From Dastarcus helophoroides (lineage: Eukaryota; Arthropoda; Insecta; Coleoptera; Bothrideridae), in the NCBI GenBank assembly GCA_028583605.1, contig CM053326.1:36054931-36118930 (forward strand): 64,000 nt of DNA, read 5' to 3'. Below the pieces are notes generated by a model. That model ran no database searches, was not told where the DNA came from, and saw nothing but the letters and a program-made list of their open reading frames with translations. A program made the translations under genes and the position numbers. The stretch's first letter is position 1. The number at the start of each line of letters is the position of its first letter. Shown here one piece after another: positions 1 to 10,019 of the stretch.

Positions 1-880
1 AATCTTGAAATGTTAACTTACGTTATCGAAATTTTGAGATCTGTTTTTTACAGATTTTAAGTTTTTTTTTTTAATTTCGGAGTTAGTTTCGAAATTTTGA
101 ATTTTCCTTCCAAGTTATTGGTTCATTTCATAACTTCAATTTTCATGTTAAAGCTTCGACTTTATACTTTAAATTTTTGTCTCAGAATATTTCCATAAAA
201 TTCGTCTATTTAGAAATGTGAACTTTTTTCTAAAACAGTAATTTTAATTTCCCTATGTCTTTCAAAAACATTCGGCATTTTAAAAAAATGTGACGCTTTA
301 AAAAATCGAAATTGTCAAATAAAAGATCAAATTTAAATTAAAGCCTAATTTTCAAAAAGAATCGAAAGTTTGAAAAAGTCGAAATTTTAAAACATAATTC
401 AAATTAAAAAAATAGTCGAACTTTTTAGAAAATCAAAATGCTCAAAAAGTTACAATTTTTAAAAAATGTCAAATATTGAAAAAAAGGAAAATTTTGAAAA
501 AAATCGAAAATTTCAAAACTCAAATTTTTAAAACAGATTAGCTTTCAAAAATTTTAAATTTTTAAAAAGGTACAAATTTTCAAAAAGTAGAAAAGGTCAA
601 GATTTTAAAAAGACTCAATTTGAGAAAAAAATTAAACTTTGAAAAGTTGAAATTTTCAAAAAACTAGAAATCTTTTGAAAAAGTTGTTTGAAACGTAAGC
701 AAAAGTCGTAATTTAAAAAAAAAAGGGAGATTTTTCGAATAATGGAAGTGGTGAAAAAATTAAATTTTCGAAAAAAATCTACACATTGAAAAGTCGAAAT
801 TTTCAAAAAAATCTATCCTTTAAAAAATAAGAATTTTCGAAAAAGTAATAAAGTAACAAAATAAATAAATAGATTTTCTT
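1..880. repeat. A+T-rich degenerate fold-back repeat filler
   Basis: The stretch is built from degenerate copies of a short theme. It is T-rich on the + strand over roughly the first 240 bases and then the reverse-complement A-rich form (AAAAGTCGAAATTTTC-like) to about 850. The same filler occurs inside the two hAT elements and inside the tandem duplication. Short ORFs here are low-complexity F/K/N/S-rich strings and are not genes. The left boundary lies outside the window, so I cannot tell whether this is the right half of another transposon. Confidence 0.6.
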
Positions 881-2256
881 TCGGAGCCGCACTCAACGTA
901 TAACATTAAGATGCTAATGCGCTTTTATTTCCCATTCTAGATAACAATTTCGATGAATATGATTTGCAATTAAATTTCTAGGATAATATCTTCTTTGCGT
1001 TTTACGATTAGGAATTTTTCTTGGTCAAATTAGGATTAATCGCAAATGTATGTCCTACAAGTGCAAAATACTTTTATTGTACTGGAATGCATCATCCGAT
1101 GTCGCGAGATAATAAATACAAAGAGCCCAGAATGTATCCTAAGAAACGCGATAATGTGAAAAATCGTTAAGGAAATAGTTCGCGTGCATTTCACTTGCTC
1201 CGTCCATATACTTTTAGCGCAAAATGTTGTTACAAAGAATCAGATAAAAAGAAATATCGCCAAATGTGTAAGCTTCCTGTGGAGGAGCAAGGAAATCATT
1301 AGTTGTGGTTTTTATCACATGCAGAACTAGATTATAAATTAGTTAGACGCGTGATCTGCATTAAATGCCACCATTTGACACACTGACATACACAAGAACT
1401 ATAGACTTCAATCCACTTATGCTTAATTTTGTGTTAATTAGACAAGACTGGTCGCACTTGTTAGGGCACAATACTCATCTAAAGTATTGACATTAGTTTT
1501 ATATTACAATATATATATACTTACCTCATTTTAGTCAACATCTTGACCTTAGTCTAGTGAGATTTGGATCAAAAAGCTTTAAGATTTTTATTTACGTTTT
1601 TCATTTTCCACGAAGTCCTAGGAGCTATGGAAGCAACGACTGTTGATCCAACCTAAAATTAGTACATACCTTTCTTGGCTGTCTCGGCTACATGTAACAA
1701 AGTTGTAAAAAACTTTATTTTCTACAGGAAAATATCGACCAATTTTTCGGTTTCAGAGATGTAGACAAAAACTAGTCGTTTTTTTTTTCGAATTAAATGC
1801 GGAGGATGAGTCAAATGGTAGGGAAGATTCCAAACATTAAGTGAAAATATTTCATGAAACTGGCATATATGGACTATGTAGCACTTCCGGATAAGTACGA
1901 TCCTGGACTGGAAAGGTCGATGTTTATCAATTTTCAAAAAATATCAGTGTTTAATTATGTAACAGAATATGTTAAGAACAAAACTTAGAAAATCAATGTT
2001 GATGGTATCAAATTAAATAAAAATTAGCAACATTCCTTGTAGTCTCCTGATAGAAGAAATTGGGACAGAATACAAAAAAATAAAAATTCAAAAATAGTTA
2101 TCATAATATAATAATTCAAATATTGAGTAATTAACAAGCAACCAGAACAATAACATAAAATGCTACCTAACTGATTAAATTTACTTCAAAAAACCACAAC
2201 ATCATCAATTCGGAGAGCTTTTTAAAAATATATGATGCCATTAAATTTCAGTGGTA
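881..2256. other. No recognisable feature
   Basis: Moderately A+T-rich DNA with no ORF that resembles a known family, no terminal repeats and no RNA gene that I can recognise. Both strands were read. The 71-residue minus ORF around 1722-1937 has no recognisable motif. Confidence 0.4.
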
Positions 2257-2264
2257 GTTATTGC
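2257..2264. repeat. Left 8-bp target-site duplication of hAT element
   Basis: GTTATTGC, repeated exactly at 5251-5258 beyond the other end of the element. Confidence 0.85.
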
Positions 2265-2339
2265 CAGGGCTTCGAACGGTATTTTTTTCGTTTCGGTTTT
2301 CGGTTTTCGTTCCAGCAAAAAATTTATATCGGTTCAGTT

Positions 2340-2402
2340 CCGGTTTTCATTTCGACAAAAATAACGGTTTTTTCCGGTTTTCGGTTTTCGGTTCAGTTCC
2401 GG
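2340..2402 (+). repeat. Left subterminal direct repeat (CGGTTTT series)
   Basis: A run of CGGTTTTCGG-type repeats with the order CGACAAAAATAACGG, then GGTTTTCGG, then CAGTTCCGG. The right end holds a near copy in the same orientation at 5174-5238 (CGACGAAAATAACGG ... TAGTTCCGG). Arrays of short motifs just inside hAT ends often bind transposase. That role here is inferred. Confidence 0.6.
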
Positions 2403-3529
2403 GTGACCCATTTTTTTGATTTTTTCCAAAGTTTTTCGAATTATAAATTGATATTTGAACATAATTTTGAAAATGTAATGTCTTTTTTTTTAATATTACA
2501 ATATGTAGCTACTCTGACCTTTGATTTAAGGAAAATATTTGTTATTTTTCAAGGTAAATAATTTCAAGCTGAAACCCTGAATTTTGAGTTTAATTTGAAT
2601 TTAAATTTCAAGAAAAACCTGAACTTTATAAAAAACTAAATCGCAATTTCGGGTTTAGAAATTTTAAATTTAAATTATTCTTCATTGTAGACCCTTACTG
2701 ATCGAAAACATTATCACTATTAACTTTATTTAACATTTCTACGTTAAATATTTTCAAACTGGGTCGCAGAAATGTTAGACTTAAGTTTAAACTCAGAATT
2801 TTTATAAAAATCTTAAGTTATATACCCAAGACTTAAAAAGTTTTAGAACATACGAAATTTGACGATTAAAATCGAAAATTTGAAAGACTTTTCTTTCATT
2901 ATTTTGGTTTTCTAGTGATGTTTTGACTTTGATTCGCTTTTTATAACAAAATTGATTTTTGTTGTTTTGACTCTGTTTTCTTGAACTTTGGATTAAAAAG
3001 ATCCAATTAAAAAAATAAATAAGAAGGAAGCAACCAAAAAATATAAAAAGAAAGGTTTTAAATTGAGATTTTGATGAAATAGTCAACATTTCGAAAAATG
3101 GATTTCAAAATTTAACAGAAGAATTTTCAAAAGTTTTACCTTAATTTAGAAATATTGACCTTAAACCCGATTTTTTTTCTGGAAATGTTGCTTAAAACTA
3201 TAGAATTTCTAAAAAAAGTAAAATTTTTCAGAAAGTTTTGGCAAGTGTATTTACCTTCTTTTGATATTTTAACTTTTTTCTTTTGAAGTTTCAAATTTAA
3301 ACTTGTATGTACTTCTTATTATTATTTTTTTTCTAAAATTTTGACCTTAAAAGTTAGTCTTTCCTTAGCAAGTATAACCATTTTTATCGACATGTTGACT
3401 TTTATTTTTTAATTCTAGACATTTTTCTCAAAATTTTGATTTAAGATTTAGACTAAAGCACTAAACTAAACACTGTGGCTTGTGATTAAGTCCAAAGAAG
3501 GTTTCACCCCTTTACCACATCGGCATTCA

Positions 3530-3660
3530 AATCGAAGATACAGTTGAGCTTTCTGTAAAATCATCACAGGCGGAATCAACATCAGCAAAATTAGTAATTG
3601 GAGACCAATCAGTGTTCAGTAGTTCCGTGTAAAGAGAAGGAAAATTGGCTTTCCGAAAAT
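3530..3660 (-). pseudogene. Possible small fragment of a non-LTR retrotransposon ORF
   Basis: The centre of the hAT element is less repetitive. On the minus strand it reads about 40 residues without a stop, including the pieces ELLNTDWSPITNF and ADVDSACDDF. That pattern recalls the linker between the endonuclease and reverse transcriptase domains of Jockey/CR1-type ORF2 proteins (DW...DVD.A...F). The similarity is short and judged by eye; a chance resemblance is possible. Confidence 0.2.
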
Positions 3661-5173
3661 TATAATATTGAAAAATTGTTAATCATAAATTTAGTTAGTT
3701 TTTCCTCAACATTCTCTAAGAACGTCAATTTTTTTTCTTGAAATTTGGATATTCTTTCGAGAATTTAAATTAAGATTCAAAGTAAAAAATAACATAAAAT
3801 ATTCACATTCAAATTAGCCCTTTTGCATTTGAAATCTTACTTCTGCTAATACTTTTAGCAATAATTTGAAATGTTTAATTTGAATATATATTTTAAACGT
3901 AAAAATAAAGAATCCACAAAAAATGCAATTTCAATTATTTCTTAACGAAATTTTCAATAGAGAAATGGATATTTCAAAACCAACGACAAACTTTCGGAAA
4001 AAAGCGAATTTCAGTTTTCAAGACGAAATTGTTGGAAAAATTTTAGCTGTATTTAAAAAGTTTGTGAAGAGATTTAACCTTTTAAGATCCGATTTGTGAC
4101 TACAAAGAATTTTCGCAAAAATAATATTTAAAAAACACACAATTTTGACTTCGAAATTTTAGACAATCTGAAAAAAAATATCGCAATTTCGAGGCTAAAG
4201 TCGAAATCTTGAGAAAAAAAATCAAAGTTTTCAGAATAAAAATTACTATTTTAGCGTAAACAAAATCGCTGGAAGTCATCATTTAAAGTTTACTCCAAAA
4301 ATTTCGACCCCAATTTCGATCCCAGCTTTAAATTGGAATATATTTTTTCCTGAAATTTGTACATAAAATTTAAAAATGTCAAGGTTAAATTTGAAATAGC
4401 GAGATTTCAGCAAAAATTTTAAGAAAAAAATTATATCTTAGAATTTTGGGAAGTTTTAGAAAATCGGAAGTGCATAAATCATAAGAATTTAAATTTGGGA
4501 TTTCGAAAAAAAATTCAAATACTAAAAAAGGTGGAATTTGAAAGAAAATATTGGCCAAAAATCGAAAATTTAACTAATAACTTCAAAAAATAGAGATATC
4601 AAATGAGGAAAGGAAAATCGAAGTTTAAGGAAATAAGTTAATTTAGAGTTTCATAAAAAAAGTTCAAATTTCCAGAAAAACTCGAATTTGCAAATAAAAT
4701 TGTAAGGCAAGCCGAGTTTCCCTAGCTTGAATGAAAAACGCCCTACTGCTTCATTGTAAAGTTAAAAAGAAGGATATTATTTTCTTATTTTGAACTCGAA
4801 ATTTTAAGAGAAGAAAAGAAATACTTCGAGTAATTTCCAGATAAACGTCAAAATTTCAAAAAAATGTCGAAAATTTTGAAAAATGGTTCTAGTTAAAATT
4901 TAAAATTTTGATTTGTATTGAAAGTTTGAGAATAAAGTCAATGTTTTCTAGAAGATATGGAACTTGTTAGTTTCGATCTAATTTTTTAAACATAAATGAA
5001 AGACTCAAAGTAAACTCCTAATTTCGAGGTCAAAGTTGCACGGATTTGTGAAATATTTTGATAAAGTAATTGAAATTTTTAGGAAAAATTCCAAAATGAA
5101 GGGCAAAGTAAAAACTGTTTTAAGTACATAAATTCAACGAACCGAAATAAACTGATATTTTTTTCCGGCTTCG

Positions 5174-5238
5174 CTCCGGTTTTCGCTCCGACGAAAATAA
5201 CGGTTTTTTTCGGTTTCCGGTTTTCGGTTTAGTTCCGG
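5174..5238 (+). repeat. Right subterminal direct repeat (CGGTTTT series)
   Basis: Near copy, same strand, of 2340-2402, directly abutting the right terminal inverted repeat. The two ends are therefore inverted at the tips but direct just inside, an unusual layout. Confidence 0.6.
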
Positions 5239-5250
5239 TTCGAAGCCCTG

Positions 5251-5258
5251 GTTATTGC
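5251..5258. repeat. Right 8-bp target-site duplication of hAT element
   Basis: GTTATTGC, the exact partner of 2257-2264. The pre-insertion site would have held one copy. Confidence 0.85.
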
Positions 5259-6169
5259 GTTCTCTCTCATAAGTCACGTTCATATTCTAAGCAACCTATT
5301 AAGACAGGAACCTTTAAATTAGATATAATGAATATCCTAAAGGATTTTATTGTTCAGGAACCCCACATATAAATGCAAAGAATTTCAACCAAAGCTCCAA
5401 TAAGTTTGAATACTTAAAATCATATGAGTACATTTCTTTACAGTTAGTCTGTTTCTTGGGGTTCTCATCGTCTCGAATTACGAAGTGGGGTCCATTCTGG
5501 CCGTACAGGATACAGGCGGATGCAGCGGGAGTTGCAGTGATATAATTTAATTTAACGAACCTCGAAAACGTAAAAAAGCCCCAACATTTAATTTGTTGGT
5601 TTTATTTTACAAGACTTAATAGGTTGGTTTGTGCGAGAATGACATCGGATATATTGTCGGCTTTTGGCTAGAAGACCGCGTCCATTTTTTACGTATAATT
5701 TCGCGACAGGACAAAAACAAAACGCGGCTGTCGGTGAGTTTTGTCATACTGCAACACCTGTGGTCCCAAACCTGCTCACAGAACAGCTATAATAATAATT
5801 TAATCACTCGTTGTGTACTTTTGTTTATGGCCGATCCACCCCACTTTCTTGCCGAAAGAACCAATTGAACTCGTTTGTGTACAACTAAAATTTCCAGGAT
5901 GGCCGTTCTATATTACCGTTGCAATTACTGAGCTCATTGTAAAAATTGTTTGACTTTTAAATTGGATGCATTTTATTTCGACCTACCGCTTACTTACCTA
6001 CCGCCACAATCATTGTAACAACTTATTATGTTATTATTATTTCAAAAATGCGCAAATTATTCAACTAATAATCACATGCATTCTCTATAATTAACTTGCT
6101 TTGTCATAGAACCTCATTGGACTTTTATAACCAAGAATTTGTTTTTAAATTTGCCAGATTTTCACTCAT
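5259..6169. other. No recognisable feature
   Basis: Unassigned A+T-rich DNA. A 79-codon open stretch at 5629-5868 lacks any motif I recognise and has no supporting context. Confidence 0.4.
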
Positions 6170-7500
6170 GGAAAGCGCAACACAGCTACTAACTAAAATA
6201 CCTTTTCAACGAAAGTGTCACTTTTTTCCCTTCATGTATCCAACCCCACTGTAGCTAAATCTGCCAAAAATTCTAAGTCTGCCAAAAATTCACAAACCTG
6301 GAAAGGGGGATGAGACCTAATTGTGTCAGCTATTGTAGCACCGACCATTAACTAATCAAAATGGCTAGTAAAAAAAATCGGCAAATTAGACTTCCAACAA
6401 CTCTCTTTGTCAGTCAAGAATTCCCAAAAGTTTGTGCAGAAAATTCAGAATGAAGAGTTGTTCAAGGGTGAAATGCTGGTTTCTTTTGATGTTTCCCAAG
6501 TGTACCCATACCTCAAACCTTATTATACCTTCGAGATCTGCTGAAATCTAATAACCTTTCAGGCGAAACTATTGAGAAATATATTTCACTAACGGAAAAT
6601 ATATATGGAACAAAATTGTTTCCAAATTAATAACGAGTTTTATAAACAACTTAAGATCGTAGCCATGGGAAATCCTTTGTCACCTTTCATGGCTGAGATC
6701 TTCATGAGTGTTCTTGAAAATCGTCTTAAAAATGAATGTAGTTTGTTTCCTAGGTTATGGGTCAGATATGTAGATGAGATTTTTGCTATTTTTCGTACAC
6801 AAATAATCAAAATTTAGATAATTTCATTGATGTATTCAATTTCACGTTTTGCAACTATTAAATTCAACGTAGAGTTAGAAAAAGAAGGAACGTTACCATT
6901 TTTAGACACTTTAGTTATTAGGAATAAAAATAGATTAGAATTTGATGTATATAGGAAAAAAAACCAGTACCATCCGCTATATAACTTCCGATTCTAGCCA
7001 TTGTATACAACACAAAATGGCAAGCCTTCAATTTTCTTTCCATCGCCTTCTGAGTCTTACTTAATAGAGAAAGATTCGGTCCAAATTTTATTTATAAAAT
7101 TATTAATTAAGAAAAAATTCAAATATCAATTGGTAAAACCACGACTTTCCGAGCTGACGAAAACAAAAACTTAGGGTTCGTCTCACTTCCATTTGAACCT
7201 TCGCTTACACATGGTTTAGGTGGAATTCTAGGAAAACAGGGTTTCCGGGTTGTTTACAGTTCTAACGGCAAATTAAATTCGCTTTTGGTTAGTTTGAAGG
7301 ATAAAGTAGAGCAAACGGACAAGTCCGGTGTTTACCAAATTTCATGTAAAGATTGTCCTCAAAAGTACGTCGGGCAGACTAGACGATCTCTTAAAATCCG
7401 ACTGAAGGAGCATTTGGCTCATTTGAGGTCACACATAATCTTTGTTGTGTTTTCAATCTTTCTTGGTTTCAGGGGACAAGATTTGTACTTACATTTTTGA
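6170..7500 (+). pseudogene. Penelope-like element (family 1), RT plus GIY-YIG, broken
   Basis: Frameshifted remains of one PLE polyprotein, read left to right. About 6450-6540 encodes pieces like MLVSFDVS and VYPYLKPYYTFE (RT motif A region). The ORF at 6605-6817 reads NPLSPFMAEIF and WVRYVDEIFAIF (RT motifs B and C). About 6840-7060 gives LPFLDTLV and RKK-TSTIRYITSDSSH-type sequence. The ORF at 7285-7500 encodes the GIY-YIG endonuclease (GVYQI ... YVGQTRRSLKIRLKEHL). PLEs use this pair for target-primed integration. The catalytic YxDD is YVDE here, so the RT would be dead even without the several frameshifts and stops. The 3' tail (7440-7490) holds the TTTCTTGGTTTCAGGGGACA sequence that also marks the family-1 ribozyme repeats, which links those repeats to this PLE family. 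Confidence 0.8.
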
Positions 7501-7871
7501 AGTGTCACCTAACGTTTTTCCCTATTAAGGTTTCTGGACCCCTTCAAATGGGGTAGAGTAGAAATTTATGCGAAAAGATATCCCCCTTCGATAAAAAAAA
7601 TCGGTGTTTTTCTGACAGATTTTTTTGTGAGTTAATGGCTCTGCTATCTTCTCAAGAACCCACTCTGTATATGCCAAGTATGTTATTAACAGATGCTGGA
7701 TAATTTTACTAACTTAAAATTAAAAAAATTAAAAACTCTCATATATTTGCAGATGATTCGTTTTCGAATTGTGGTTTCTACCTTTTTTCTACCAAGGTTT
7801 GTAAATTTCCATAACTTTGGTTTTTATTTTAATATCAGATACATTAATTTGTTACTATTTGCTCTATGTAG
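7501..7871. other. No recognisable feature
   Basis: Sequence between the dead PLE and the left boundary of the tandem duplication. The open frame at 7693-7950 runs across the duplication boundary and is hydrophobic, low-complexity and motif-free. Confidence 0.4.
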
Positions 7872-8399
7872 TAAAATATTTACTTATTATTTATGTTTTC
7901 TGCAACACAGCGTTCCTGTTATAATTACTGCTAACCAGAAAGATCCCTAGCGGGATGAGAGATTTCAAGTAAATGTAAATTGAAATATTTTACGCCATAT
8001 TAGGGATATAAATATCAGTAAAGAGTTAACTGCTAGCAAATAGTCACATATATGGCTTTACATTAGAAATAAAATTTAAATCAGGAAATAATAAATGTAA
8101 AATTTTCTCTGAATTGAATGAGAAATGAGCAGTAGCTAAGTTAATTAAGGCTTCATTGCTAAATTAATGCGAAATACCGCTTAATTTATATTTAACCTAT
8201 TAGGTTATTCCCGCTTGACAAAAAAATATAAAGAATATTTTGACCCTCTTGTTAAAATTATAAAAAGATTCTGATTAAGTAAAAACTGAGCAGGCTGCTT
8301 ATGAACGAATAAGATATATTTCAGTTGACATTTTATCTGTGACGAAGGCAGACAGTTTTTATTGTTCAGGTGTTTTATAGCGTGTTCTCCGACTATTGA

Positions 8400-8625
8400 A
8401 TCATGTTAAGTAGAGATAAGAGACTCATTGACATACAAGTGTTACAGTGCAACTGAAGCTACAAGTGTCACTAGTAGTGAACTACTTTCTTGTATTATTG
8501 GTTGCATATTAATATCCCAAATGTCCTCTGCGTGACATGTATTTACATATATTTTACTCAATAAATTGTCAATCAAATGTTCTGCAATGCCTTCCTTGGC
8601 CATCACCAATATGATTACTTAAACA
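8400..8625 (-). repeat. Relic of family-4 ribozyme repeat, copy A
   Basis: Contains AATCAAATGTTCTGCAATG followed by CCTTCCTTGGCCATCA, matching on the minus strand the outer and core parts of the repeat at 28580-28850. About 60 bp present in copy B (16996-17053) are missing here, including part of the ribozyme core, so this copy is inactive. Confidence 0.55.
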
Positions 8626-9261
8626 TTTCCAATTTATAGTCAAGCAGAGTCGTAGCTAGGTTTCAACGGGCCTTGTGCAAGATATTAAAAGCCCCTTGAA
8701 AATAAAATGTGACCCAAATTTATTTTTGATAATTAAAAAAAAATAGATCATGGCTATTTCTATGTGGTTGCACTTATTACACTTATTTAGTTACGGCTCT
8801 GCCTCTTTTAACAAAAAATCACAGAAGAGCTCAAAAGTTTTCAATATAAACACCTCTCATTCGGGCTCTCTTTTGAAAGTCTTGAATACGCTTTTAAATT
8901 TTTATTTTTTTTGAAATTTAAGTCTTTCTAAAATTCAAGTTCTAAATTTAGATTCTTTTTAAAATTTCTAGTTTTTTCAATATTAATATTTTTTGAAAAA
9001 TGTTTAGTTGTGTGAAAATCTCGAATTTGTTTAAGACTTTGATTCTTTTGAAAATTTTTACATTTTTGAAAGTATTTCTTTGAAAAATTAAAAGTTATCA
9101 TAATTTCGACTTTAAAATAACAAAGTCTAAGATCGAAATTAAAAAAATTAGTTAACCCGCTTAACCTGTTCCTAGTTACCATATCGTAACATTAGTTAAG
9201 TTTAATCAATAGTTCTGTAAATAAAAAGTTATTTTTATTGGTAAAAATTGTAAGAATTGGA

Positions 9262-9445
9262 ATTTAAATCTTTTCCTCTGACACCAAGAAAGATTAAAAA
9301 ACACAACAAATGTTGCAACATTTGTTGTGCAGAACACAACAAAGGTTGCTCTAACGCCTTTAGACAGCCAAACTGTTATCTTCATAGAAACAAGATTTCT
9401 ATTTCAGTTTTTGAAAATAACCAAGGACCAGTCCGTTCCACCAAA
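9262..9445 (-). repeat. Family-1 PLE ribozyme repeat, relic, copy A
   Basis: Read on the minus strand: GGTGGAACGGACTGGTCC is the complement of its 3' end near 9430-9447, then the CTTGG(T)..., AACAAATG and TGGCTGTC parts follow. The core is degenerate (TGAAGATAACAG, then TAAA instead of GAAA). An extra inverted AACAAATGTTGCAACATTTG palindrome sits at 9306-9326. No intact ORF: the two overlapping open frames here are shadows of repeat sequence. Confidence 0.6.
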
Positions 9446-10019
9446 AAAAAAAATCGTAAGAATTCAATCAAATCCTACCATCGGAAAAAGGTATCTACAC
9501 TCCTATGGGAATCTTTTATATAAAAATGGAACTCGCAGCCCAAACCGTAAACTCTAGAAACTCGAAATTTTGCACAGAGATTCTTTTTGTACTGTAGGCG
9601 CACTCTAAGAAGGGTTTTTTTCAAATTCGATCTCTAAGGGGATCTACAGGGCGCTAAAAGTACTCTCTGATGTCTGTCAGTGTGACAATTTTCGGTGTCT
9701 AAATTCGAGTGAGCAGGCAGCAAATTAAGATTTTTGCCAGTACGTTGACAGTTGATTGCAACTTTTAAATATATAACCGTTTTTGTTGATAAAACATTTT
9801 AGTTTATTGATTAAACTTATAAATAACTGTGAGAGTGCTAAGTATAGGGATACACAAAGTTTTTAAAACATCGATAGTCTATTCAATTGATGTATCGAAA
9901 AAAATATAGCCATATGTTTGAATGCATCGGTAAATTTATTCGATATTCGATGTATCATATAAATCCAATGCCATACAACAAAACTTCTCAACCAGCGAGT
10001 TGCTCTTCTCATAATTTCG

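Larger units (their letters stand above)
2265..5250. mobile_element. Non-autonomous hAT-type DNA transposon, complete, 8-bp TSD
   Basis: The element starts CAGGGCTTCGAAC at 2265-2277 and ends with its perfect reverse complement at 5238-5250, a 13-bp terminal inverted repeat. It is flanked on both sides by GTTATTGC (2257-2264 and 5251-5258). A perfect 8-bp target duplication plus CAGGG...CCCTG ends are hallmarks of the hAT superfamily. The 2986-bp interior carries no transposase that I can see. It is mostly the A+T-rich filler seen elsewhere, T-rich around 3120-3440 and A-rich around 3900-5100. The perfect TSD suggests a fairly recent insertion. It would need a hAT transposase encoded elsewhere. 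Confidence 0.85.

Noticed and set aside
5629..5868. 79-codon plus ORF
   Set aside because: No motif, no good start context, no repeat or conservation support.
8646..8700. CAGAGTCGTAGCTAGG, which resembles a hAT terminus
   Set aside because: No complementary right end and no 8-bp duplication found; possibly a solo fragment.
9838..9975. TATAGGGATACACAAAG followed by ATCGAT-rich sequence, like a transposon terminus
   Set aside because: Present in both duplication copies, but no matching opposite end around the A+T-rich tract, so element boundaries could not be shown.
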